Translations under genes and position numbers: made by a program
From: Nonomuraea candida
GTDB lineage: Bacteria > Actinomycetota > Actinomycetes > Streptosporangiales > Streptosporangiaceae
Direction: 5' to 3'
NCBI RefSeq assembly: GCF_000725485.1
Contig: NZ_KL647031.1
Coordinates: 620,001 to 684,000, forward strand
Length of the DNA stretch: 64,000 nucleotides
The notes under the pieces: generated by a model
Databases searched by the model: none
What the model was told of the DNA's origin: nothing
Seen by the model: only the letters and a program-made list of their open reading frames with translations
Part shown: positions 47,037 to 56,024 of the stretch, piece by piece
Numbering within the stretch: the stretch's first letter is position 1
How the letters are laid out: each line of letters starts with the position of its first letter

Positions 47037-49256
47037 ATGACCGGACCTCCTGCCCCTGGCCCGCTGCCCGAGACCGGCCCGCCGTCCGAGACCGGCCCGC
47101 CGTCCGAGACCGGCCCGCCGTCCGAGACCGGCCCGCCGTCCGAGGCCGGCCCGCGGCCCGGGGCGGCGGCGGGGCAGGGGCGCCGGCACGAGGGGCTGTT
47201 CGCCGAGGCGCGCGAGGCGGCGATCGCGGCGGTCCTCAAGGAGGCGGCGGCCGCGGCCACCGCGGCGCCCGAGCGGCTCGCGCTGCCCTCCGCCGGCCAG
47301 TTGCGCGCCATCCTGGACCAGGAGCGCGACTCCCTCATGGACGGCCTCGGCGACGGCTACCGCGCCGACTACGAGAGGGTGGCCGCCCGGGTGCCGGCCG
47401 GCGGGCCGTGGCCGCTCCTGCTCCGCGCCGTCGTGCCGGCCGCCTGCGGCGCGGCCACGATCGCCGCCTGCGTGCTCTACGGCCTGGCCACCACGGGCCA
47501 GGCGGGGACGACCGCCGGCGGGTCCCCGCTGCCCGGCGCGGGCATCGCGCTGCTCGTGCTGGTGCTGGCCGGGCTGCTGGTGTTCGCGGCGGCGTGGCTG
47601 CTGTCCCCGCCCGACGCCGAGCGCGGCAGCCCGCCCGACGCCGCCTTCCTGGCCGCGGCCGCGCTCGTGGCGCTGGTCACCACCGGCGGCCTGGCGTTCC
47701 TCGCCGCGCAGCAGGGCGGCTGGACGGCGGCGGTGGCGGTGGCGGCGGGCGGGGCGTGGGCGGCGGCGTTCGCGCCCCCCGTGCGCGTGTGGTGGTTGTC
47801 GCTGGCCCATCCCGGCGCCGCGGAGAAGGACCGGCAGGAGCTGCGGAACCTGCGCCAGGCATGGTGCGCGAAGCTGGAGGAGAGCATGCGCAAGGTGCTG
47901 CGCCCGCACGTCCAGGCCGCGGCCGAGCGCTCGGTCTCGGTCCGGCTGGCGGTCCAGCGCACGCTGAGCCTGAAGCGGGCCCGCGGCGAGGGCCACGTCA
48001 GGACACCCGCCGACGAGCGGCTGGAGGTCGTGTCGCGCGGCATGGACGACGGCAGCATCGCGCTGTCCGGGCCGCGCGGGGTGGGCAAGACCGAGCTGCT
48101 GACGGCCTACTGCCGCGGCGGCGAGCGGCTGAGCGTCATCGTGGACGCGCCCGTCCTGTACGACCGGCGCGACTTCGCGCTGCACCTGTTCGCCGAGGTG
48201 TGCAAGCTGGTGATCCGCGAGGGCCCGCGCTCCCTGCGCCGGCCGGCGGGCCAGCGCCTGCACCGGATCTGGTACCTGCAGTCGCACGCCACCGAGGCCA
48301 CCCTCAGCGTGCCCGTCGTGGGCCTGTCGCTCATGCGCGGCAGGAACCGCTCCCGCCAGCCGCTCAGCTATCCCGAGATCGTGCACGAGCTGAAGGAGTT
48401 CCTGCGGCGGGTGGGGGCGGCGCTCGACGGCGGCGGCGGCCAGCTCGTGATCGGCATCGACGAGCTCGACCGGATCCAGCCCGCCACCGCGGCCCAGGAC
48501 TTCCTCAACGAGCTGAAGGTCATCTTCGACGTGCCCGGCTGCCTGTTCGTGCTGTCGGTGTCGGACGAGGCGCTGCGCGCGGCCGACCTGGCGCCGGTGG
48601 GCGGGCGCGACGTCTTCGACAGCGCCATCGACGAGGTCGTCAGGGTCGAGCCGCTGGGCCAGGAGGACGCGGCCCGGCTGCTGGACTCCCGGGTGATCGG
48701 GCTGCCGATGGCCTTCACCGCGCTGTTCAACGCGCTGGCCGGCGGCATCCCGCGCGACCTGCTGCGCATCGCCAGGGCCGCGATCCTCTTCGCCGTCCGG
48801 CCCCGTACCGACCGGCCGGACGGCGACCGCTCCCACGACGACCGGCCCCACGAAGCCCGGCCGGAGGCGGAGGAGCTGCCCGACACCGCGCGCCGGCTGG
48901 TGGCCAGGGAGCTGCACCGGCTGGCCGGCACCGGTGACAGCCGGGTGCCGCCGGAGGCGGTCGAGCTGGCGGAGCCCGACATCCGGTACGGACGGCTGCG
49001 CGAGCTGGGGGAGCGGACCTCCGACCTGACCATCGCCAACCGGCTGTACTTCCTCGACACGATCCTCGGCGTCTTCTCCGGGGAGCTGGACGGCGAGCGG
49101 GTCAGGGCCGCCATGACCGAGCGCTCCTTCACCGCGCTGGCCAGGACCGGCAGCCGCATCGGCACCGCCGACCACCAGGCCAGGATCTCGTTGTGCCGGA
49201 TCAGGGAGCACTGGGGCCTGCACCCGATCCCCCCGCCCGCCGGCCCGACGCCCTAA
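47037..49256 (+). CDS. Membrane P-loop NTPase paired with the receptor
   Basis: 739 residues. Residues 1-45 are Pro/Gly repeats; ~128-247 carry four predicted transmembrane helices; the NTPase follows with Walker A GPRGVGKTEL (345-354) and Walker B LVIGIDELDRI (470-480), then a sensor-like LFVLSVSDEALR and an arginine-rich IPRDLLRIARAAI. The pattern is that of AAA/STAND or KAP-like signalling ATPases, not an ABC ATPase: no LSGGQ signature is present. It begins 10 bp after the receptor gene with Shine-Dalgarno GAGGAG. I do not recognise a characterised family. Function unknown; signalling or defence is possible. Confidence 0.75.
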   Translation: MTGPPAPGPLPETGPPSETGPPSETGPPSETGPPSEAGPRPGAAAGQGRRHEGLFAEAREAAIAAVLKEAAAAATAAPERLALPSAGQLRAILDQERDSLMDGLGDGYRADYERVAARVPAGGPWPLLLRAVVPAACGAATIAACVLYGLATTGQAGTTAGGSPLPGAGIALLVLVLAGLLVFAAAWLLSPPDAERGSPPDAAFLAAAALVALVTTGGLAFLAAQQGGWTAAVAVAAGGAWAAAFAPPVRVWWLSLAHPGAAEKDRQELRNLRQAWCAKLEESMRKVLRPHVQAAAERSVSVRLAVQRTLSLKRARGEGHVRTPADERLEVVSRGMDDGSIALSGPRGVGKTELLTAYCRGGERLSVIVDAPVLYDRRDFALHLFAEVCKLVIREGPRSLRRPAGQRLHRIWYLQSHATEATLSVPVVGLSLMRGRNRSRQPLSYPEIVHELKEFLRRVGAALDGGGGQLVIGIDELDRIQPATAAQDFLNELKVIFDVPGCLFVLSVSDEALRAADLAPVGGRDVFDSAIDEVVRVEPLGQEDAARLLDSRVIGLPMAFTALFNALAGGIPRDLLRIARAAILFAVRPRTDRPDGDRSHDDRPHEARPEAEELPDTARRLVARELHRLAGTGDSRVPPEAVELAEPDIRYGRLRELGERTSDLTIANRLYFLDTILGVFSGELDGERVRAAMTERSFTALARTGSRIGTADHQARISLCRIREHWGLHPIPPPAGPTP
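47070..47141 (+). repeat. 18-bp tandem repeat at NTPase N-terminus
   Basis: Four perfect units of GAGACCGGCCCGCCGTCC plus a degenerate fifth (to 47159) encode ETGPPS repeats in a disordered cytoplasmic tail. Confidence 0.93.
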
Positions 49257-49257
49257 G

Positions 49258-49566
49258 GTGAAGGCTGTGGTTCCAGATCTTCGCCAGCCGCTGGTGCGGC
49301 AGCTCGCCGAGTCCGACGCCCCCCGCCACTACTGGCACATGGGCGACGAGGACGGCCGCGCCTGGTTGTTCGAGAGCGTCGAGGGCGACGGCGAGCACTG
49401 GGCCGTCCGGCAGGTCGAGGTGGGCTCCGACCGGGCGGCGCGCCGCTACTGGTGGCGGCATCTGCAGGACGAGCACGGCTTCCTGACCGACCAGCCGCTG
49501 GAGATCTGGGAGCTGACCGAGATCCCCCCGGAGGCGTTCGAAGCGGTCTGGGAGGCCGCGGGCTGA
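49258..49566 (+). CDS. Small conserved protein (DUF6881-like?)
   Basis: 102 residues, soluble, rich in acidic residues and Trp. HYWHMGDEDGRAWLFESVEGDGEHWAVRQVEV and QPLEIWELTEIPPEAFEAVWEAA resemble small DUF6881-type proteins, from memory. It starts 1 bp after the NTPase stop (GTG), so may be the third gene of the receptor/NTPase module; it could also be unrelated. Start GTG 49267 is possible. Confidence 0.6.
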   Translation: MKAVVPDLRQPLVRQLAESDAPRHYWHMGDEDGRAWLFESVEGDGEHWAVRQVEVGSDRAARRYWWRHLQDEHGFLTDQPLEIWELTEIPPEAFEAVWEAAG

Positions 49567-49628
49567 GCCCCGGGGGAAGCCGGGCGTGCCGGGAACGCGG
49601 GGCGGGTCCGGTCCGTGCGCCGCCCTGG

Positions 49629-50192
49629 TCAGCCGGTGAAACTGGCCAGGCCGTGGATGATCAGGTGGATGGCCGTGTCGAAGTCGCGCTCGATCTCCTC
49701 CGGCTCCGCCGGCAGGTGCCCCTGGGTCTCGGCGACGACGAACCCCGTGACGAACGCGTGCAGCACGTCACTCGTGCGCCGCAGCTCCGCCTCCGGCACC
49801 CCGGCCTGGCGCAGGATGCGGTAGAGCGTCTGCCAGATCTCCAGCTTCCTGTCCGCGATGAGCTCGGGATTGCTGTGCAGGTAGCTCCACAGGGCCGGAT
49901 GCGCGACCACGTGCCGGTGGTAGGCCAGGGCGAGGGCGCGTAGCTGCTGCTGCCAGGGGGAGCCGTCGTCGGGCGGCAGGTCCATGCGCCGCGCGGCCGT
50001 GGCGCAGATCAGCGCGATGAGCGCCTCCTTGCTCTCCACGTGGTGATAGAGCGACATGGGGTTGACGTTGAGCTCGCCGGCGAGCTTGCGCATCGAGAAC
50101 CCCTCCACCCCGCCCTCGTCCATCAGGCGCAGGGCCGTCGTGGTGATCTCTTCGAGTGTCAGGGGTGCACCCCTGCGCGCGCTCACTGCCAT
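49629..50192 (-). CDS. TetR-family repressor of the P450
   Basis: 187 residues. N-terminal HTH is LTLEEITTTALRLMDEGGVEGFSMRKLAGELNVNPMSLYHHVESKEALI, and the C-terminal part fits the TetR_C ligand-binding domain (HRHVVAHPALWSYLHSNPEL). I choose ATG 50192 (MAVSARRGAP), which places the start inside the right-hand operator; further upstream codons lie in the operator pair. Divergent from the P450 gene by 53 bp, paralleling Bm3R1 control of CYP102A1. Confidence 0.9.
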   Translation of the reverse strand: MAVSARRGAPLTLEEITTTALRLMDEGGVEGFSMRKLAGELNVNPMSLYHHVESKEALIALICATAARRMDLPPDDGSPWQQQLRALALAYHRHVVAHPALWSYLHSNPELIADRKLEIWQTLYRILRQAGVPEAELRRTSDVLHAFVTGFVVAETQGHLPAEPEEIERDFDTAIHLIIHGLASFTG

Positions 50193-50227
50193 ACACCGTA
50201 TGGTAGCGTCAGCCATACGGTGTATGG
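50189..50227. promoter_or_regulatory. Double TetR operator
   Basis: Two 15-bp palindromes, CCATACACCGTATGG (50189-50203) and CCATACGGTGTATGG (50213-50227), each CCATAC-N3-GTATGG, are also perfect inverted copies of each other across 9 bp. They cover both starts of the divergent pair, so one repressor would silence both genes. Confidence 0.88.
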
Positions 50228-50245
50228 CTATGGAAGGGAGCACTC

Positions 50246-53200
50246 ATGGCCCGGATCCCCGCCCCTCAGGGACTGCCGATCCTGGGGAACACGTTGCAGA
50301 TCCCCTCGGACACGCCCATGGAGCACTTCGTCAAGGTGGCCTCGCAGTACGACGAGGGCATCTTCCAGCTCGAGGTCGCCGGGCGCAGGATCGTGCTCGT
50401 CTACGACCCCGACCTGGTGGCCGAGGTGTGCGACGAGAGCAGGTTCGTCAAGCGGATCAAGCCCCCGCTGTCGATCGTGCGCGACTTCGGCGGTGACGGC
50501 CTGTTCACGGCCGACGCGGACGAGCCGGTGTGGGGCCACGCGCACCGCATCCTGATGCCGGCCTTCAGCCAGCGCTCGATGAAGGCGTACTATCCGCAGT
50601 TCCTCGAGGTGGCCGAGCAGCTCGTCGAGTCCTGGGCGGCCCGCCAGGGGGAGGACCTGCCCGTCGCCGACGACATGACCCGGCTCACCCTCGACACGAT
50701 CTCGCTCACCGGGTTCGGCTACCGGTTCGACTCGTTCGGCTCGCCGGAGCTGCACCCGTTCCTCGAGGCCATGGGCGGCGCGCTGACCGAGGCGATGCTG
50801 CGCAACCAGCAACTGCCCTTCGTCACGAAGCTGCGCAAGCGCCAGGAGGAGACCTACCGGCGCGACATCGCCACCATGCAGGCGCTGGTGGACGACGTGA
50901 TCAAGCAGCGCCGCGCCGACGGCGGCGGGGGCACGAAAGACCTGCTGGGCCTGATGCTGGAGGCCTCCGACCCGCAGACCGGCGTGCGCCTGTCGGACGA
51001 GAACATCCGCAACCAGGTCCTCACCTTCCTGATCGCCGGCCACGAGACCACCAGCGGCCTGCTCTCCTTCGCCCTGTACAACCTGCTGCGCGAGCCGCAC
51101 GTGCTGGCCCGCGCCTACGACGAGGTGGACCGGCTGCTGCCGGGGGACGAGCCGCCGACGTACGAGCAGATCATGAAGCTGGACGTCGTGCCGCGCATCC
51201 TGGAGGAGACGCTGCGGATCTGGTCGCCGATCCCCGCCTTCAGCGTGAGCGCGATCCGCGACACCATGATCGGCGACTACCTCATCCCCGAGAACCAGGG
51301 CGTCGGCGTGCTGCTGCCGCCGCTGCACCGCCACCCCAAGGCGTGGCGGCGGCCCGACGAGTTCGACATCGACCGCTGGCTGCCGGAGAACAAGAAGGAG
51401 CACCACCCCGGGGCGTACAAGCCGTTCGGGAACGGCGAGCGGGCCTGCATCGGCCGCCAGTTCGCGCTCACCGAGGCCCGGCTGGCGCTGGCGATGATCC
51501 TGCGGCGCTTCGCCCTGTCCGACCCGGGCGTCTACCGCATGAAGATCAAGCAGACGCTGACGCTGAAGCCGGACGGGTTCACGCTCAGGGTCCGCGAGCG
51601 GCGCGCGCACGAGCGCGCCGTGGTGACCGCGCTGCCCGAGCGGGAGAGCGAGCAGCAGGACATCGCGGTGACCGGCGTGCCGCTCACCGTCGCCTACGGC
51701 TCCAACCTCGGCACCAGCGCCGACATCGCCGAGCGGCTGGCCGAGCGGGCCGGGCGGTCCGGGTTCGCGACGACGCTGACCACGCTGGACGAGCTGACGC
51801 CGCCCGCCGAGGGGCTGCTGGTCGTGGTGGCCTCCTCCTACAACGGCAAGGCCCCCGACAACGCGCAGCGCTTCGACGCGCTGGAGACGCTGCCCGACCT
51901 GTCCGGGGTGCGCCTGGCCGTGCTGGGCTGCGGAAACACGCAGTGGCCGACGTACCAGGACTTCCCGCGGCGCGCCTTCGAGAAGCTGACGGCGGCGGGG
52001 GCCGTCCCGCTCGTGGAGCGGGGCGAGGCCGACACGGACGGCGACTTCGACGGCGACGTGTCCGCGTGGACGGCGCGCCTGTGGGCGGCGCTGGCCGAGG
52101 AGTACAGCGCCGCCCCCGGCGCCGCCGAGCCGCGCTACGAGATGGAGGTGCTCACCGAGGCCGAGGTCAGGCCGTCGGTGGTGTCCGAGCGGGCCGTCCC
52201 GCTGACCGTGGTCGCCAACGAGGAGCTGACCGGCGACCCGGAGGGGCTGTGGGACTTCTCGGCCGAGGCGCCCCGCCCCGGCGTGCGCTCCATCGTGGCC
52301 AGGCTGCCCGAAGGCGTGACGTACTCGGCCGGCGACCACGTGGCCGTCTTCGCCAAGAACGACCCCGAGCTGGTGGAGTGGGCGCTGCGCTGCCTGCGCG
52401 TCCCCCGCGAGCAGGTCGTGCGCCTGCGCGCCGCCGGCTCGACGCACCTGCCCGTCGGCACGCCGGTCACGGCCGGGCTGCTGCTGACCGAGTTCGCCGA
52501 GCTGCAGGAGGTGGCCACCAGGGCCGACCTGGAGGCGCTGGCCGCACACACCGCCTGCCCGTGGACCACGGGCCGGCTCGCCGAGCTGACCGCCAACTAC
52601 GCCGACGAGGTCCTGGCCAAGCGGCTGTCGCCGCTGGCCCTGCTGGAGCGCTTCCCGGCGATCGAGCTGCCGCTGCCGGTGTTCCTGGAGATGGCCGGGC
52701 CGATCAGGCCGCGCTACTACTCCGTCTCCTCCTCGCCGCTGGCCGACCCCGGCCTGGTACGGCTCACCGTCGGCCTGGTCGAGGGGCCCGCCTGGTCCGG
52801 CAGCGGCACCTACCAGGGCATGTGCTCGGCGTACCTGGCGGGGCTGCGGGAAGGAGAGGTGTTCTACGGCTACATCCGGGTGCCCGCGCCGCCGTTCCGG
52901 CTGCCGGAAGACCCGGCCACGCCGGTCATCCTCGTCGGCCCCGGCACCGGCTTCGCGCCGCTGCGCGGGTTCCTGGAGGAGCGGGCGCTGCGCGGGGCGA
53001 GCGGGCGGGCCGAGGTGTTCACCGGCTGCCGCCATCCCGAGCACGACCTGCTGTACGCCGGGGAGCTGGCCGCCTGGGAGGCGGCGGACGAGGTGCGCGT
53101 GCACCGGGCGTACTCGGCCGTGCCGGGGCATCCGTACCGGTTCGTGCAGGACGCGGTCGCGGCTCACGGCGACGAGGTGTGGGAGCTGCTCGGGCAGGGC

Positions 53201-53356
53201 GCGCACGTGTACGTGTGCGGCGACGGCCTGCGGATGGCCCCGGCCGTCCGGCGGGTCCTGCTCGACCTGCACCGGGAGAAGACCGGCGAGGACGGCACGG
53301 CCTGGCTGGCCGGGCTGGAGGCGGACGGGCGCTACCAGCAGGACGTCTTCGCCTGA
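50246..53356 (+). CDS. Self-sufficient cytochrome P450/NADPH reductase fusion (CYP102-type)
   Basis: 1036 residues, same layout as CYP102A1 (BM3). Heme domain: I-helix AGHETTSG, ExxR EETLR, heme loop FGNGERACIG with Cys at ~401. Reductase: FMN domain from ~485 (VAYGSNLGTSADIAERL), FAD domain (RPRYYSVSSSPL) and NADPH-binding end (VGPGTGFAPLRGF, YVCGDGLRMAP, GRYQQDVFA). By eye, BM3 Arg47 and Phe87 are kept (GDGLFTAD) but Tyr51 is Leu, so fatty-acid carboxylate anchoring may be weakened. It should hydroxylate fatty acids or similar subterminally without partner proteins. Confidence 0.97.
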   Translation: MARIPAPQGLPILGNTLQIPSDTPMEHFVKVASQYDEGIFQLEVAGRRIVLVYDPDLVAEVCDESRFVKRIKPPLSIVRDFGGDGLFTADADEPVWGHAHRILMPAFSQRSMKAYYPQFLEVAEQLVESWAARQGEDLPVADDMTRLTLDTISLTGFGYRFDSFGSPELHPFLEAMGGALTEAMLRNQQLPFVTKLRKRQEETYRRDIATMQALVDDVIKQRRADGGGGTKDLLGLMLEASDPQTGVRLSDENIRNQVLTFLIAGHETTSGLLSFALYNLLREPHVLARAYDEVDRLLPGDEPPTYEQIMKLDVVPRILEETLRIWSPIPAFSVSAIRDTMIGDYLIPENQGVGVLLPPLHRHPKAWRRPDEFDIDRWLPENKKEHHPGAYKPFGNGERACIGRQFALTEARLALAMILRRFALSDPGVYRMKIKQTLTLKPDGFTLRVRERRAHERAVVTALPERESEQQDIAVTGVPLTVAYGSNLGTSADIAERLAERAGRSGFATTLTTLDELTPPAEGLLVVVASSYNGKAPDNAQRFDALETLPDLSGVRLAVLGCGNTQWPTYQDFPRRAFEKLTAAGAVPLVERGEADTDGDFDGDVSAWTARLWAALAEEYSAAPGAAEPRYEMEVLTEAEVRPSVVSERAVPLTVVANEELTGDPEGLWDFSAEAPRPGVRSIVARLPEGVTYSAGDHVAVFAKNDPELVEWALRCLRVPREQVVRLRAAGSTHLPVGTPVTAGLLLTEFAELQEVATRADLEALAAHTACPWTTGRLAELTANYADEVLAKRLSPLALLERFPAIELPLPVFLEMAGPIRPRYYSVSSSPLADPGLVRLTVGLVEGPAWSGSGTYQGMCSAYLAGLREGEVFYGYIRVPAPPFRLPEDPATPVILVGPGTGFAPLRGFLEERALRGASGRAEVFTGCRHPEHDLLYAGELAAWEAADEVRVHRAYSAVPGHPYRFVQDAVAAHGDEVWELLGQGAHVYVCGDGLRMAPAVRRVLLDLHREKTGEDGTAWLAGLEADGRYQQDVFA

Positions 53357-53581
53357 CGGGCGCTGATGACGGCGCCCCGGCCGAGGACGGGGCCGGCGCG
53401 GCCACGGTCGGTCCGCCGCGTGACCACAGGAGGACCTGCCGTAACCCTCACCTTCCCTTTATCGACAATTCGGTCTTAACACTGCATTGTTGGATATAAC
53501 CGCAGCATGTGCGACATGTCCGTGGAACATGCTCGAAACCTTTCCACGGCACTGTGAGAGCCTCTGGGAAAGGGGGCGGCC

Positions 53582-54190
53582 ATGCTGCTGCGACTGAGGG
53601 TGTCGTTGCCGGACCGGCCGGGTGGTCTCGGTCAGGTCGCCAAGGCGCTGGGCGCGCTGGGAGCCGACATTCTTCAGGTCACCGTGCTCGAACGCGAGGC
53701 CGGACGTGCCGTGGACGACTTCACCGTCTCCTGGCCGGGTCCGGTGACCGCGGCGGAAGCACGCGAGCGGCTGTCCGCCGTGCCCGGCGTACGGGTGGAG
53801 GGGGTCTGGGCCACCAGGGAGGTGCCCGGCTCGGCGCCCGACTACGACCTGCTCATGCATGTGGCCGCCGAGCCCGGCAGGGGGTTCGCCACGCTGGTGG
53901 ACGCCCTGCCCGGACTGTGCGGGGCGGAGTGGTCGATGGCGGTGGCCCCGGACGGCGCCGTACGGCATGCCTCGGTGACCGCGCCCGCCGAGTTCGAGCT
54001 GCCCGAGCCGCCGCCGCGCGCCATCACCCTGGAGGCCAAGGAGCTGCGACTCATGCTGCTGCCCGTCGTCGCGGCCGGGCTGCACCTGGTCGTCGCCAGG
54101 GCCGAGGGGCCGGAGTTCCACCGGGCGGAGGTGGAGCGCGCCACCCGCATCGTGGACGTGGTCTCGAAGCTCGCCGCCCGCGCCCCGTGA
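53582..54190 (+). CDS. ACT-domain protein
   Basis: 202 residues. The N-terminal LLRLRVSLPDRPGGLGQVAKALGALGADILQVTV is an ACT domain (ligand-binding, often amino acids). A second half (DYDLLMHVAAEPGRGFATLVDALPG) resembles another ACT-like unit, and a C-terminal LRLMLLPVVAAGLHLVVA may be a GAF-like part. Probably a small regulatory sensor. The ATG follows GGGGGCGGCC. It precedes the MaoC/acyl-CoA dehydrogenase pair by 66 bp and may be in the same transcript. Confidence 0.75.
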   Translation: MLLRLRVSLPDRPGGLGQVAKALGALGADILQVTVLEREAGRAVDDFTVSWPGPVTAAEARERLSAVPGVRVEGVWATREVPGSAPDYDLLMHVAAEPGRGFATLVDALPGLCGAEWSMAVAPDGAVRHASVTAPAEFELPEPPPRAITLEAKELRLMLLPVVAAGLHLVVARAEGPEFHRAEVERATRIVDVVSKLAARAP

Positions 54191-54256
54191 GGTGATTGAC
54201 CGAACATTCATCTGGTCGTTAACGTGGGCGTCCTGACGTGCGAACAGGAGCAGCGC

Positions 54257-54769
54257 GTGACCGTGCACGAGCCCGCCATCGGCCGCTACTACGAGGACTT
54301 CGTCGTCGGGGACGTCTATCAGCACCCCATGGGCCGCACGATCGGCGAGTCGGACAACACCTGGTTCACGCTCCTGACCATGAACACGAACCAGAACCAC
54401 TTCAACGCCCACCTCGCCGCCAGGTCCCCGACCGGCAAGATCATCGTGAACTCCGGCCTCAGCGTGGCCATCGTGCTCGGGCTGTCGGTCATCGACGTCA
54501 GCCAGACCGCGATCGTGAACCTGGGCTGGGAGGACATCACGCTCACCCACCCGGTGTTCGTGGGCGACACGCTCTACGCCGAGTCGAAGGTCATGGCGAA
54601 ACGCGAGTCGAAGTCCCGTCCGTACGCCGGGATCGTCACCTGCTTCACCCGCGGGCTCAACCAGGACGGCGACGAGGTCATGTCCTGGACGCGGACCGTC
54701 ATGGTCTACAAACGCGACGCCCCGCACGACAAGGGCTATTTCCCCCAGGCCAAGAGCGGCCCGCTCTGA
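54257..54769 (+). CDS. MaoC-family enoyl-CoA hydratase/dehydratase
   Basis: 170 residues with a hot-dog fold: YYEDFVVGDVYQHPMGRTIGESDN, NQNHFNAHLAARSPTGKIIVNSGL (the Asn/His hydratase loop) and WEDITLTHPVFVGDTLYAESKV. Start GTG 54257, preceded by AGGAG at 6 bases; an upstream ATG at 54224 would add 11 unlikely residues. It hydrates or dehydrates acyl-CoA thioesters and lies 16 bp before an acyl-CoA dehydrogenase. Confidence 0.9.
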   Translation: MTVHEPAIGRYYEDFVVGDVYQHPMGRTIGESDNTWFTLLTMNTNQNHFNAHLAARSPTGKIIVNSGLSVAIVLGLSVIDVSQTAIVNLGWEDITLTHPVFVGDTLYAESKVMAKRESKSRPYAGIVTCFTRGLNQDGDEVMSWTRTVMVYKRDAPHDKGYFPQAKSGPL

Positions 54770-54785
54770 GGAATCGAGGCGGTGG

Positions 54786-55949
54786 ATGGACTTCGAGCTG
54801 ACCGACGAGCAGAAGGCGTTCCGCGAGACCCTGCGCGCGTTCGTGGACAAGGAGATCGTGCCGGTGGCGACCGAGTGGGAGCACTCGGGGCGCTATCCCA
54901 CCGAGATCGTCGACAAGATGAAGCAGATGGGGCTGTTCGGCCTGTCCGTGCCCGAGGAGTACGGCGGCCTGGCGGCCGACATGGTCTCCTTCGCGCTGGT
55001 CTTCGAGGAGATCGCGCGCGGCTGGATGGGCGTGGCGGGCACGATCGGCTCCCACTCGCTGGCCTGCTGGGTGATCGCCCGCCACGGCACCGAGGAGCAG
55101 AAGCGGCGGCACCTGCCCGACCTGGCCACCGGCGCGCGCCGCACCGCGATCGCGCTGACCGAGCCCGGCGCGGGCACCGACCTGCAGGGCATCCAGACCC
55201 GCGCGGTACGCGACGGCGACCACTACGTCGTCACCGGCACCAAGACGTGGATCACCAACGCCCGCCACGCCGACCCGTTGCCCGTGCTGGTCAAGACCTC
55301 GATCACCGAGCCCGCCCACAAGGGCATGTCGGTGCTGCTGGTCGACCCCGGCTCGGCCGGCTTCAGCGTCAGCCGCGACCTGCCCAAGCTCGGCTACAAG
55401 GGCACCGAGACGTGCGAGGTGGTGCTCGACGGGGTGCGCGTGCCGGTGTCGTGCCTGCTCGGCGGCGTCGAGGGGCGCGGCATGCAGCAGGTGCTCGGCG
55501 GGCTGGAGATCGGCCGCGTCAACATCGCCGCCCGCGCCGTCGGGGTCGCCCAGGCCGCGTACGACGCCGCACTCGGCTACGCCCGCGAACGCACCGCCTT
55601 CGGGCAGCCGATCGCCGACTTCCAGGCCATCCAGCTCAAGCTCGCCGACATGGCCACCGAGATCCAGGCCGCCCGGCTGCTCACGTACTGGGCCGCCGCC
55701 CAGGCCGACGGGGGCAGGCGGGTGGACATGGAGGCGGGCATGGCCAAGTACTTCGCCTCGGAGGTGGCGCTGAAGGCGTCACTGGAGGCGATGCGCATCC
55801 ACGGCGGCTACGGGTACTCGCAGGAGTACGTGGTCGAGCGTCTCTACCGGGACGCGCCGCTGATGGCCATCGGCGAGGGCACCAACGACGTGCAGCGCAT
55901 GGTCATCGCCCGCTCGCTCGTCTCGGGCAAGGGGAAGATCGGCTGGTAG
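54786..55949 (+). CDS. Acyl-CoA dehydrogenase
   Basis: 387 residues. N-terminal FELTDEQKAFRETLRAFVDKEI; FAD/substrate motifs ALTEPGAGTDLQGI and TWITNARHADPLPVL; C-terminal RIHGGYGYSQEYVVERLYRDAPLMAIGEGTNDVQRM, with the family's catalytic-Glu region near AIGEGT. With MaoC it gives consecutive oxidation and hydration steps on a branched, short-chain or aromatic acyl-CoA. The pair lacks a thiolase or CoA ligase here. Confidence 0.95.
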   Translation: MDFELTDEQKAFRETLRAFVDKEIVPVATEWEHSGRYPTEIVDKMKQMGLFGLSVPEEYGGLAADMVSFALVFEEIARGWMGVAGTIGSHSLACWVIARHGTEEQKRRHLPDLATGARRTAIALTEPGAGTDLQGIQTRAVRDGDHYVVTGTKTWITNARHADPLPVLVKTSITEPAHKGMSVLLVDPGSAGFSVSRDLPKLGYKGTETCEVVLDGVRVPVSCLLGGVEGRGMQQVLGGLEIGRVNIAARAVGVAQAAYDAALGYARERTAFGQPIADFQAIQLKLADMATEIQAARLLTYWAAAQADGGRRVDMEAGMAKYFASEVALKASLEAMRIHGGYGYSQEYVVERLYRDAPLMAIGEGTNDVQRMVIARSLVSGKGKIGW

Positions 55950-56024
55950 GCCGGGGTGTGCCGCCGCCCGGCCCGCGGCAGGCGTCCTGATAAGAAGGGA
56001 TGAGCTGCGCAAGCGAGGGATGCC

